This document shows, piece by piece, positions 48,035 through 56,588 of a stretch of 64,000 nt of DNA (the first letter of the stretch is position 1; every line of letters begins with the position of its first letter). The stretch lies in NCBI RefSeq assembly GCF_000177235.2, contig NC_014829.1, positions 3,534,001 to 3,598,000 on the forward strand. Reading direction: 5' to 3'. The stretch is from Evansella cellulosilytica DSM 2522 (GTDB lineage Bacteria; Bacillota; Bacilli; Bacillales; Salisediminibacteriaceae). The position numbers and the translations under genes are program-made. Below the pieces are notes generated by a model. It was given only the letters and a program-made list of their open reading frames with translations. It was not told the origin of the DNA and did not search any database.

Positions 48035-49222
48035 TCATAATTTGGATGGTAAAGATTGAAAGGCTTGATCTAAATCACCAATTAAGTCTTCAATATCTTC
48101 TATCCCAGCTGAGTAACGAATTAAGCCTTCTGGAATCCCCATTGCCGCTCTCTCTTCAGGTGTACATTCCACATGACTCGTCGTTCGTGCTGGACCAACG
48201 ATTGTCTCCACTGCACCTAGATTTGCAGCTCTGTTGGCGAACTGTAGCTTCGGTAAGAAATGACGAACTGTATCCATGCCACCTTTGACCGAAAAACTTA
48301 ACATGCCTCCAAATCCGCGCATCTGTTTCTTTGCAATATCATGCCCTATATGCTCCTCTAAACCCGGATAAAATACATCTTCAACGACATCTACAGTTTT
48401 TAAATATTTTGCAATGGCAAGTGCATTTTCATTTTGTTTATCAATTCTAAGCTTCAATGTTTTCATTCCTCTTAACAGTAAATAAGCAGCCATCGGATCC
48501 ATTGTGGCGCCATTTATTTCACGATAATGATAGATAGCTTCAACTAAATCCTTTGAGCCGCAGACAGCTCCACCTAATGCATCTGCATGCCCTCCGAGAA
48601 ATTTCGTTGCACTATGAATGACGAGATCTGCACCTAATGCAAGTGGGTTTTGATTAATTGGTGTTGCAAACGTGTTATCTACAATGACAGTCGCTCCTAC
48701 TTTTTTTCCTGCCTTCGCCATTCTTTCAATATCAGTAATTTTAACAGTAGGGTTTGTTGGAGTTTCCAAATAGAGCACTTTGCACCCCTTCTCAACTTCT
48801 TTTTCAAGCGCTTCGTGATCACCTGTGTCACATAAAACGACTTCTACCTTTTTCTTTGGTAAAAATTCAGTAAAAATTTTATTCGTTCCCCCATACGTAT
48901 CTTTTATTGAAACAATTCGATCTCCAGGGAATAACAATGTATCTAAAGTGTTACTAATCGCTGCCATTCCTGTTGAAAAGCTTGTAACAGCATCTGCATC
49001 CTCTAGATTTCTTATTTTTTCCTCAAAAGCCTCAACAGTGGGATTTGTATTTCGCCCATAAATATGCCCCTTTTTATTTCCGATTGCTACTTCATACCAT
49101 TCATCCATGTCTTCATACCCATAGGAAACGCTGTGCACAACTGGCACTTGTGTTGCACCAAAAGCTAGATAGTCTCTCTCGCCAGCCCAAATAGATCGAG
49201 TACCCATTTTGGAATCTCTCAT
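48035..49222 (-). CDS. Trans-sulfuration-type PLP enzyme (third copy in window)
   Basis: 395 residues from the ATG after AAAGGAGG. PLP lysine in HSATKFLGGHADAL, with RNTNPTVEAFE and NRAANLGAVETIVGPA. It is related to cystathionine gamma-synthase and methionine gamma-lyase, but lies in the ectoine-type operon, away from the met genes. It may act on a gamma-substituted C4 amino acid such as a diaminobutyrate or homoserine derivative. No transaminase of the DoeD type is visible nearby. Exact reaction unknown. Confidence 0.82.
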   Translation of the reverse strand: MRDSKMGTRSIWAGERDYLAFGATQVPVVHSVSYGYEDMDEWYEVAIGNKKGHIYGRNTNPTVEAFEEKIRNLEDADAVTSFSTGMAAISNTLDTLLFPGDRIVSIKDTYGGTNKIFTEFLPKKKVEVVLCDTGDHEALEKEVEKGCKVLYLETPTNPTVKITDIERMAKAGKKVGATVIVDNTFATPINQNPLALGADLVIHSATKFLGGHADALGGAVCGSKDLVEAIYHYREINGATMDPMAAYLLLRGMKTLKLRIDKQNENALAIAKYLKTVDVVEDVFYPGLEEHIGHDIAKKQMRGFGGMLSFSVKGGMDTVRHFLPKLQFANRAANLGAVETIVGPARTTSHVECTPEERAAMGIPEGLIRYSAGIEDIEDLIGDLDQAFQSLPSKL

Positions 49223-49307
49223 ATTCTCTACTCCTCCTTTAATGATCATCATTCATTATGCTTGAAGGCCAAAAAGCTCTTCACCACACTTTTTGGCACC
49301 TTCAAAG

Positions 49308-50516
49308 CTAACTTATTTTTCCGTCATGCTGATTCATCATAAATGGTGGATGGATAATCATATCCCTCGGGAAATTTGTAAACGTCTCGCACCCATTTTC
49401 TGTGACTCTAAATGATTCACTTATTTCAATGCCATAATTGTTAAACCATAACGCAGGAATTAAATGAAAAGTCATGTTCGGCTCTAACACTGTATTGTCA
49501 CCTTTTCGAATACTTGCAGTATGCTCTCCCCAATCTGGTGGATAATTTAAACCTATTGAATAACCTAATCTTGCTTCTTTTTCATATCCACGTTTTGAGA
49601 TACTGTTTCTCCAAACATTTTCTAGCTCCCCACAAGTTACACCTGGCTTAACCGCATTTAATACTTCATTTACTCCTTCAACAACTACTGGACTAATATT
49701 TTTTAGCTGTTCAGAAGTAGAACCTACAGAAATAGTACGTGCAATCGGTACATGATACCGTTTATAGCATCCTGCCAACTCAATAATAACTGTGTCACCC
49801 TCCTGGTAAGCTCTATCAGACCATGTTAAATGTGGTATAGAAGTATTCCTTCCTGAAGGTAACAGAGGTACGATCGCTGGATAATCACCTCCATACTCAT
49901 CGGTACCCGATATCAGTTGAGAGTATATTTGCGCTGCTGTATCACATTCTCTTACTCCCGGCTTAACACTTTGTACCGCCTTATACATTGTTTCTTCCGC
50001 TATTTTGCCAGCTTTTTTCATATATTCTATTTCTTGATCTGATTTTACGAGGCGAACATAATTAACTAGAAGTCCTGCATCTTTAAATGTCGCGTCTGGT
50101 AGATTCGTTTTTAATACGTCGTAAGCTTTTGCGGAGAAATAGTAATTATCCATTTCTACACCTATATATTTCTTCCTATGTCCCATTTGCTCTAACTTGT
50201 GAGCGATATACTCCATTGGGTGATAAAAGGATGATTGTACGTAATAATCAGGATAGGAAATCACATTATCATCGTGTATCCAAGTCGTAGCTCTTGCCCC
50301 ATTAGCATCTTGATATCTTCCAATCCATACCGGCTGGAGATCCTCCAGCGAAACGACAAGCATTTGATGCACATAAAACGACCAAGCGTCATAACCTGAA
50401 AGATAATTTATATTAGCAGGATCTGTTACTAGTAAAACCTCAACCCCCGATTTAACCATTCTCTCTTTCGTTTTCCGTAACCGATCTTGATATTCCGCCA
50501 TCTCAAACGGTAGCAA
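49308..50516 (-). CDS. doeA: M24-fold ectoine hydrolase (DoeA/EutD-like)
   Basis: 402 residues from a TTG 5 bases after GGAGGAG, which gives a family-typical length and an N-terminus LPFEMAEYQDRL; the ATG at 50567 lacks an RBS. TDPANINYLSGYDAWSFYVHQ and FHLIPALWFNNYGIEISES resemble DoeA/EutD. Where metal-dependent prolidases have two aspartates, this protein has IELAGCYKRYHVPIARTI, keeping the glutamate that EutD is reported to use and lacking metal ligands. It would open the ectoine ring to N-acetyl-diaminobutyrate. Creatinase-like or prolidase activity is the alternative. Confidence 0.75.
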   Translation of the reverse strand: MLPFEMAEYQDRLRKTKERMVKSGVEVLLVTDPANINYLSGYDAWSFYVHQMLVVSLEDLQPVWIGRYQDANGARATTWIHDDNVISYPDYYVQSSFYHPMEYIAHKLEQMGHRKKYIGVEMDNYYFSAKAYDVLKTNLPDATFKDAGLLVNYVRLVKSDQEIEYMKKAGKIAEETMYKAVQSVKPGVRECDTAAQIYSQLISGTDEYGGDYPAIVPLLPSGRNTSIPHLTWSDRAYQEGDTVIIELAGCYKRYHVPIARTISVGSTSEQLKNISPVVVEGVNEVLNAVKPGVTCGELENVWRNSISKRGYEKEARLGYSIGLNYPPDWGEHTASIRKGDNTVLEPNMTFHLIPALWFNNYGIEISESFRVTENGCETFTNFPRDMIIHPPFMMNQHDGKIS

Positions 50517-50673
50517 TGAGGCTCCTCCTCCCTTTATTAAACTTATATCTTTTGTTACTATTACCATATTAAAAAATCACGTTATTCGTAATGTTCATTT
50601 TGTATGAACTTTTCAAATGTACTTTTATACAATTTTTAGACAGAAGTGTGTAAAATCGCTTAAAATAAGTAAC

Positions 50674-50716
50674 GAAGCGCTATAAAATGTAGAAAATCTA
50701 CCTTTTATAGCGCTTC
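50674..50716 (-). terminator. Terminator of the pucR-like gene
   Basis: Perfect 14-bp arms GAAGCGCTATAAAA and TTTTATAGCGCTTC, 15 bases after the PucR-like stop. Confidence 0.7.
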
Positions 50717-50731
50717 ACATTGTTAGATTTT

Positions 50732-52411
50732 TTAACTGAATTTTTTTAACATCCATAACCTGACACTTAACTCCAATAAAAATAAGTCATCAGAATCGAC
50801 TAGGGACAAGCCTGTCAGTGATTCAATATTTCTTAATCGATGAAGCAATGATTGCCTGTGTAAATTTAATGCTCGTGCGGTTTGACTCACATTCCCCTTA
50901 TACTTATTGTAAATAATAAACGTGTATATTAAATCTGTTTGTCTTTTTTCATCATAATCTAATAATGGTTGTAGCGTATCTTTTACAATTGTTGCTATTG
51001 CATCTTCTTGAGAAATTGCCATGAGCAAACGATTTATTCTCGTATCGCTAAAAAATGTTCTCTCCCCTAACCCTTTCTGCTGCTTACCAATTTTTAACGC
51101 TGTCTTTGCCTCTTCATAACTATTATGAAAAGCATAATGTCCGTCTTTATGGGTAGCAATGCCCCAAGAAAAAGTGATATGAGATAATAACTCATATAAC
51201 CTTTCTTCAATGTTGTCTAAAAATTGATTCGCTGTTTCCATGTATGGTTGGTTATCGGCTTCTAAAAATATAATAACTTCATCCTCATCAAAAGTCGTCA
51301 TCGTCCTTCTTCTAAGATTTTTACCGGCTCGCGTGATTTCTTTTTGTAAATAATAGTTCCTACTTTGTAGTGAAGAACTACCTAGACTCTCCCCCTGCAC
51401 TTTAAGCGTTTTTTTTCGATCGTTATGGGTCATTTCTCCAACTAAGCAAAGATACGGCCTTGCTAAATCATAGCCTAATAACTGAGCCTTTGATATCAAC
51501 TGCGTTGTCACCTCAGAATATTTTTGTGCTAGCTCTAAAATGAAATTATCTTTCAAACGAACTTCTGTTAGCTCGACTGCATTTTCCTTTACAAAATAAA
51601 GTGCACAAGCTGTTAAACTATGATCGAGTACATTCATCACAAAAGTCGTGAGCTTTTCACGGTCGACCGGGTGAAAGAGCAAGCTCCCTTGATTGTGATG
51701 ATTATTAACAATTGGAAGTAGAAAAAAAATGTGATTATGAACTAAGTATTCTTTCATTTGATGAAATAGTGGATGCTCGCTATATAATACATCCGAAGAC
51801 GGTATTTGTTGAACGGTACCTTTTTTCTCCCCATTAAAAACTGCTAGCAATTCTTCGTTGAATTTTTTGTTTGCCCTCAATTGCCCAGAGTGATCAATGA
51901 TCGCTATAGGCATGTTTATATGCTTATATAGGATGCTTGATATATCTTCAAGCCCTTTCTCATGGAGTACACAATTAATGAGTTCTTGTCTCACGTCTTC
52001 TGCTTGCTGCCGTTCGCCCTGCTTTTCTTTATGGATCTCTTCAAGAACGATTTGGAGTATTTCACCAAACCTTACTTCCCAAGGGATTTCAATTAACACA
52101 AGGTGATGTTTATTTGCGAGCTCTATGACACGATCTGGAATATCATTAATGTACCTACCGGTTGCAAATGCAAGTACAGATGCTCCTGAATCGATAATGT
52201 CGTTCACGAACTTCTCGAGTAGTAAATTGTCCCCTTCACAACCAATCCCTGTACTTAGCACAAATTCATTCTTTCTCACAAAGTTTTCCACAGGCACTTC
52301 AATGACAGAAATCCATTCAACCATTCTACTTTTTAACCATTCTTTGCCGGTTCTTACTTTTGACGTCTTCATAATTGGCAGCTGGACGATATCCTTTACA
52401 GATAAACTCAT
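50732..52411 (-). CDS. PucR-family transcriptional regulator
   Basis: 559 residues. An N-terminal PucR-type domain (VKDIVQLPIMKTSKVRTG ...FVLSTGIG), a middle sensory part, a GGDEF-like segment, and a C-terminal helix-turn-helix (GNVSQTARALNLHRQSLLHRL). These regulators usually activate catabolic genes in response to a nitrogen compound. It lies directly upstream of, and on the same strand as, the doeA-like operon, separated by a terminator. It is the likely regulator; the ligand may be an ectoine breakdown product. Confidence 0.87.
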   Translation of the reverse strand: MSLSVKDIVQLPIMKTSKVRTGKEWLKSRMVEWISVIEVPVENFVRKNEFVLSTGIGCEGDNLLLEKFVNDIIDSGASVLAFATGRYINDIPDRVIELANKHHLVLIEIPWEVRFGEILQIVLEEIHKEKQGERQQAEDVRQELINCVLHEKGLEDISSILYKHINMPIAIIDHSGQLRANKKFNEELLAVFNGEKKGTVQQIPSSDVLYSEHPLFHQMKEYLVHNHIFFLLPIVNNHHNQGSLLFHPVDREKLTTFVMNVLDHSLTACALYFVKENAVELTEVRLKDNFILELAQKYSEVTTQLISKAQLLGYDLARPYLCLVGEMTHNDRKKTLKVQGESLGSSSLQSRNYYLQKEITRAGKNLRRRTMTTFDEDEVIIFLEADNQPYMETANQFLDNIEERLYELLSHITFSWGIATHKDGHYAFHNSYEEAKTALKIGKQQKGLGERTFFSDTRINRLLMAISQEDAIATIVKDTLQPLLDYDEKRQTDLIYTFIIYNKYKGNVSQTARALNLHRQSLLHRLRNIESLTGLSLVDSDDLFLLELSVRLWMLKKFS

Positions 52412-52719
52412 TGAATCCCCCCCATTAAAGCACCTTTAGCTTTTTGTCTACAGGTTGTGATTACTCATATATTCCTCACATAAGACTTCTAGTAAACTTA
52501 ATTATATGTATTCATTAACAACCTGTTTTCATGTTTACTTTATATTGAGCAGGGTGAGGGAGTGGTTAACTCAATGGTTGAATGCTAGTTTTTGAATTCA
52601 CTTCTCAGTGCGTAGCTTTTACTAAAAGTGGGGTGCTAGTAAGGGGATTATGTGGGCACGGTGAGTGTACCATTGCCAGGTCTTCACATATTTGATGGGA
52701 CAGTTTATTAAAGCATTGC

Positions 52720-52935
52720 GGATGGTGACCTTGCTATCTTAGCTTCGGCTATTCTTTTTGGAGATCAAGGGAGGATGGCTGCTCCATCTTACCTTCTGCT
52801 TCTATTTTTTATGCTCAGGGGCAGATGGCGCTGCTCCATCTTACCTTCGGCTCCTAATTTTTTTGCTCAAGGGCAGATGGCAGCCCCCCCATCTTATCTT
52901 CACACACTTTCTATTTGATCAAAGGCAGATGACCC
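52720..52935. repeat. Tandem repeat, period about 50-52 bp
   Basis: Units begin near 52763, 52813, 52865 and 52917, with a partial one before. Consensus GCTCAAGGGCAGATGGC...GCTCCATCTTACCTTCGGCT then a T-run. Two more units are at 28353. Confidence 0.78.
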
Positions 52936-53083
52936 GCCTAACAGATGACACTCACCCAATTCCTTCCTTTAATCTAACAAAAAAAGATGAGGCTAAGGTA
53001 AGCCTCACCTCAGAATCTCATCATGTCTAATCCTCATACACTGATAAAGTATGAGCAACTATTTCAGCACCAATAAATTCAAT

Positions 53084-53174
53084 GACAATGTCTCCTTTCG
53101 TTGCTCGACTACCATCAGATACCAACTCATAGTAGCGTTTCAAAAGATTGCATCGACTCCGCTTCACTGCATTG
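53084..53174. repeat. ACAATG...CATTG inverted repeat, third copy
   Basis: TTTCGTTGCTCGACTACC...CTCATAGTAG...TTTCAAAAGATTGCATCGACT aligns with 17437-17521. Confidence 0.6.
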
Positions 53175-53199
53175 AAGGACTAAAAAAGGTAAATATCTA

Positions 53200-53267
53200 G
53201 GACACTGAAAAAGTGAAAGAACATAAGGCCACTGAAAAAGTAAATGAACATCACTTTTTCAGTGTCC
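53200..53267 (-). terminator. Hairpin with duplicated left arm after SGNH gene
   Basis: GGACACTGAAAAAGTG at 53200 and again, with GGCC, at 53227; one right arm CACTTTTTCAGTGTCC at 53252-53267. It pairs fully with the outer arm. Confidence 0.75.
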
Positions 53268-53281
53268 TTTTTATATAAGTA

Positions 53282-53896
53282 CTAACGAATTGATTTTAAC
53301 CATGTATGTGCTATTAATTTATCTCCTTCTGGCGTCATGTGAACACCGTCCGTCGTTAAAGCTCCATGTGATTTTGTTCTTAATGCTTCGATAAAAACAT
53401 AATGCGTTGGAACGATAATACAATCATATTTTTCAACTAACCGATGAACTGCATGTACATAAGGCTTTAGAAGCTCATTTCCTTTTGACATTACATCTTC
53501 CTCTATAATAGTCGGTTCCATTAAAATAATCTTTGCAGCTGTTTTATTTTTCACTTGATCCAAGAGGTCTTCATATATGTTTGTAAATGCCTCAGGATAT
53601 ATTTGAGAAATACTTGGTTGGTCTAGCTGTCTCCACACATCATTGATTCCAATTGAAACGGAAACCCAATCTGGTTGGATGTCGATAACATCTTCTTGCC
53701 AACGATCGGCTAAATCTATTACACGGTCACCATTCTCCCCTTTGTTTACTATTTTGATATGCATGCCAGCTTTTATTAATTCATCGCTGATCATTTTAAC
53801 GTATCCAAAACCTAGACCATTAGGATCTTCATTTCTTCCGGCATGTGTTATACTATCTCCGATAAAAACTATACGATCACCTTGTTTTAGCTTCAT
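53282..53896 (-). CDS. SGNH/GDSL hydrolase
   Basis: 204 residues, all four SGNH blocks present: GDSIT (nucleophile Ser), ENGDR (Gly), GINDVW (Asn), DGVHMTPEG (Asp/His). No signal peptide, so probably cytosolic. Relatives are acyl- or acetyl-esterases, including sugar acetylesterases. It lies 22 bases downstream of the AEC transporter on the same strand, so the two may be co-transcribed. Substrate unknown. Confidence 0.85.
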   Translation of the reverse strand: MKLKQGDRIVFIGDSITHAGRNEDPNGLGFGYVKMISDELIKAGMHIKIVNKGENGDRVIDLADRWQEDVIDIQPDWVSVSIGINDVWRQLDQPSISQIYPEAFTNIYEDLLDQVKNKTAAKIILMEPTIIEEDVMSKGNELLKPYVHAVHRLVEKYDCIIVPTHYVFIEALRTKSHGALTTDGVHMTPEGDKLIAHTWLKSIR

Positions 53897-53918
53897 TCAT
53901 GTAACCTCCTAAAGTGTA

Positions 53919-54815
53919 TTATTGCAACAATAACAGTAAAATTGTGATGGTTAAGATACTTAATAAAGTCGAAATTAAAGTTACACTTGATACAAGCTTA
54001 GGTTTGGCGTTAAACTCTATCGCATACATCACAATCGTTGCCGCTGAAGGCATTGCTGCCGAAACAATTAACACTTTTGCTAATAATGGATCCATTGGCA
54101 AAACTAACGTGATAAAAAAAGCGATAAGTGGAGAAATAAATAACCTAACAGTAACAGCATAGGAAATGTGCCCCCACTGAAACTGCCCTAACTTAATTTT
54201 AGCCAGCTGCATTCCTAAAATGATCATTACGGTTGGAATAGTTGCTTCTGCAATAATGTCTATAGTTAAAAATAAGTTTCCTGGTAATTGAAAAGGTACG
54301 TATCTTAATAGTAAAGCAAGTAGCACAGCATAAGTAGCGGGCATGTGTAATACAGCCATAACGGAGCTCTTCATTCCTGCGCTTCCTTTCGATGCGTAGT
54401 ACACACCAAAAACGTTCATGATGATTGATTGCAAAACCATATAAGATACTGCAAAGGCAAAGCCTACTTCTCCATAAGCAAATAAAATGATAGGGGCTCC
54501 ATAGTTACCTGCATTTTTAAATGCAGTTGATAAGATTAACCCACTCTCTAGTTCTACAGGGTACTTCATCAAGCGACAATATACCTTATTAATGAGAATA
54601 AGTGAAAATAATAAAACCAATGCAAAAATAATCATATAAACATATTGAATGTTTAATTCGGCAGTATAAAAAGTCCGAAAAACAAGTGCTGGTACCATTA
54701 AATAAATAGCTACCGTTGATATCGGTTTAATCTCAACCTTCTTCCACTTTTGAACTACGAATCCGAGTAAAAATACGAGCAAAACTGGTAATACAACTGA
54801 TGTAAAAATATTCAT
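53919..54815 (-). CDS. AEC-family transporter
   Basis: 298 residues, about ten membrane segments, from an ATG 6 bases after AGGAG (the ATG two codons upstream is too close). The sequence (LGFVVQKWKKVEIKPIS; VLIVSAAMPSAATIVMYA) matches the auxin efflux carrier/malate permease family, which moves organic acids or related solutes. First gene of a possible pair with the SGNH hydrolase. Confidence 0.85.
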   Translation of the reverse strand: MNIFTSVVLPVLLVFLLGFVVQKWKKVEIKPISTVAIYLMVPALVFRTFYTAELNIQYVYMIIFALVLLFSLILINKVYCRLMKYPVELESGLILSTAFKNAGNYGAPIILFAYGEVGFAFAVSYMVLQSIIMNVFGVYYASKGSAGMKSSVMAVLHMPATYAVLLALLLRYVPFQLPGNLFLTIDIIAEATIPTVMIILGMQLAKIKLGQFQWGHISYAVTVRLFISPLIAFFITLVLPMDPLLAKVLIVSAAMPSAATIVMYAIEFNAKPKLVSSVTLISTLLSILTITILLLLLQ

Positions 54816-54947
54816 ATGCATCTCCTAAATTACAAAACTTAAACAAATAGTTTAGTAGCTTCCTTACATATGAAGTATAGCGAATGTAGTTCGCTTGCAC
54901 AATCTAGAAACTTATTACAATAGCATGGCTTTTTTCTAAAAAAACAA

Positions 54948-54969
54948 CAACTGCCACAGTGGGCAGTTG
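54948..54969 (-). terminator. Terminator of glycosyltransferase gene
   Basis: CAACTGCC and GGCAGTTG arms followed on the minus strand by TTGTTTTTTT. Confidence 0.8.
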
Positions 54970-54973
54970 CAAA

Positions 54974-56224
54974 TTAATTAAGTATTTTTTCACTATCATC
55001 CTTCTTTGGATGAATGACTGTGTCATCACTCTCTTCCACTAGTTCTTTATAAGTAGCAATTAGCTGCATCATCGAATAATCTTTTTTATAAATGTTTTTT
55101 ACGTAGCGCTCTGTTCGTTGTGCAAACCGTTTCCCGAGTGATTGGTTTTCTAATAGTTCTATTATACTTTTTATAAATTGATCGTCTGTTTCACATATGA
55201 ATGCATCCTTTTCGTCAGTTAAACCAATGCTCTCGTTAACAACATGCGTTGTCACGATTGGGCACTTGTGAACGGCTGCATGCAAAGCCGCATATTGGTA
55301 ACCACTTCCAAAATCCGCGGGGTTAACATACGCGAAAGCATCAGAATAAAATTGATGGGAGTCTTTTACATTGTTGTTTATCTTTACCCCCTCTATTTTT
55401 TCAAGTGTTTCTATTTTTTTTGGTAAATGAGTACCAACAATCCAACATTCAAGATCTTCTATATTCCGTTTTAATGGTGTAAATATATTTTTTACTAACC
55501 GATTCGCTGCTTCCATTTCTGCTTGATTATTCATCATACATGAGAATACAATTACTTTTCTATTGCTAGTATGCTCTTCACACTCGGTCTCTTCCAAATA
55601 TGTAGGAATGACTTTAATTTTTCCATAGTCTACTTTTTTAAGAATTTGTTCTTTATCTTTATTGGAATGAACCATTCCTGCTTTAAAATTCGAATAGACA
55701 CTATTTTCTATGTTACAAACTCTCCTAAATTGCTCCTTGTAATAAAGCAATTTCAATTTGTTTTGTGTTTTCTCGATATGCTGCTTATAATATGTGCTAT
55801 CTACATCGATATAATCTACTAAAACAGGGATATCGATTTGTAAGTCGATAATGTTATGTGCAAGTCTCCCTTGGATTTGTATCAAATCATAGTTAGCTTC
55901 ATCAATAAGTTCTTTTATGACTGTTTTGAGCTCTGGTATATGGAATGCGGAAAAACGAAAGGGGGTGCCATTAAACAAACTCATTATTTTTTGTCGGATT
56001 CTTTTTTTATTTAGAGATGTGCTCCACACGTTTCCTGTACTCGTATTGAATAGTTTTGCTAGCACTTTGTCACTTGTTAGCTTATATAGGTGTTGTTCAT
56101 GACAAAAAAGACAATCGACTTCTATACCTGCTTGTACTAAGCCTTCGATTTGCTGAACTGCTCGAATTTGATCTGCCGTTCCGGGAGTGTACGGCACCTT
56201 TTCCGTTATGTATAACACTTTCAT
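54974..56224 (-). CDS. Glycosyltransferase (GT4-like)
   Basis: 416 residues from the ATG in MKVLYITEKVPYTPGTADQIR, with GGTGATGGGGTGAG upstream; the ORF opens earlier without an RBS. It has a GT-B layout, with HAAVHKCPIVTTHVVNESIGL as the C-terminal nucleotide-sugar region and no clear EX7E. It is monocistronic and not in a recognisable polysaccharide cluster. Acceptor and sugar unknown. Confidence 0.72.
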   Translation of the reverse strand: MKVLYITEKVPYTPGTADQIRAVQQIEGLVQAGIEVDCLFCHEQHLYKLTSDKVLAKLFNTSTGNVWSTSLNKKRIRQKIMSLFNGTPFRFSAFHIPELKTVIKELIDEANYDLIQIQGRLAHNIIDLQIDIPVLVDYIDVDSTYYKQHIEKTQNKLKLLYYKEQFRRVCNIENSVYSNFKAGMVHSNKDKEQILKKVDYGKIKVIPTYLEETECEEHTSNRKVIVFSCMMNNQAEMEAANRLVKNIFTPLKRNIEDLECWIVGTHLPKKIETLEKIEGVKINNNVKDSHQFYSDAFAYVNPADFGSGYQYAALHAAVHKCPIVTTHVVNESIGLTDEKDAFICETDDQFIKSIIELLENQSLGKRFAQRTERYVKNIYKKDYSMMQLIATYKELVEESDDTVIHPKKDDSEKILN

Positions 56225-56410
56225 AATTAGACTCACCCCATCACCTATTTTTGTTCCATATAAAGAACACATGATGAGTATATATGTTATTATCGCATAT
56301 TGTAAACGATTATATATTACTGTTTAACGATGTTAATCAACACTTATCTCCTTAAAACTCCATAAATCTCCACATATCTCTTAATTAACTTATATATAGA
56401 ACGATAGATA

Positions 56411-56543
56411 ATAAGAAAAACTTAAAACAAGCTTGGAGGAATTCGTTTTAAGTCTCTTAGAGGCGGTGAAGAAATAATGCCACATGTCTTTAAAGTTGGA
56501 GTGATTACTCTTCTCACTACTACGCGTGCCATCTTTTCCACCT
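56411..56543. repeat. Composite repeat (terminator plus 80-bp palindrome), copy F
   Basis: A degenerate AAAACTTAAAACAAGCTT hairpin (56411-56460) is followed by GCGGTGAAGAAATAATGCC...CACTACTACGCGTGCCATCTTTTCCACC, a diverged palindrome. It lies in the 364-bp gap 56225-56588, which has no gene. Confidence 0.6.
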
Positions 56544-56588
56544 CAAATTTCTTTCTTGTCTTCTAAAAAAAAACACTTAATACTAGCG

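Larger units (their letters stand above)
52412..53281. other. Gene-free 870-bp region made of several repeats
   Basis: ORFs here run through repeats and are not credible. It holds tandem CTCAAGGGCAGATGG units (52720-52935), a GATGAG...CTCATC dyad (52985-53025), a GCAATG-type inverted repeat (53084-53174), and nested hairpin arms (53177-53267). The first 300 bases contain only the PucR promoter area and degenerate sequence. Confidence 0.65.

Noticed and set aside
44296-50516. Peptide or creatine degradation cluster
   Set aside because: M24 and M20 proteins could suggest peptides, but the M24 protein lacks metal ligands and resembles DoeA/EutD, and the dehydrogenases fit a semialdehyde route better. 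Kept only as an alternative.
52720-52935. CRISPR array
   Set aside because: Repeat units are imperfect, spacers are not unique sequences of constant size, and no cas genes are present.
52758-53030. 90-residue plus-strand ORF
   Set aside because: It runs through the tandem CTCAAGGGCAGATGG units and lacks an RBS; the repeats explain its length.
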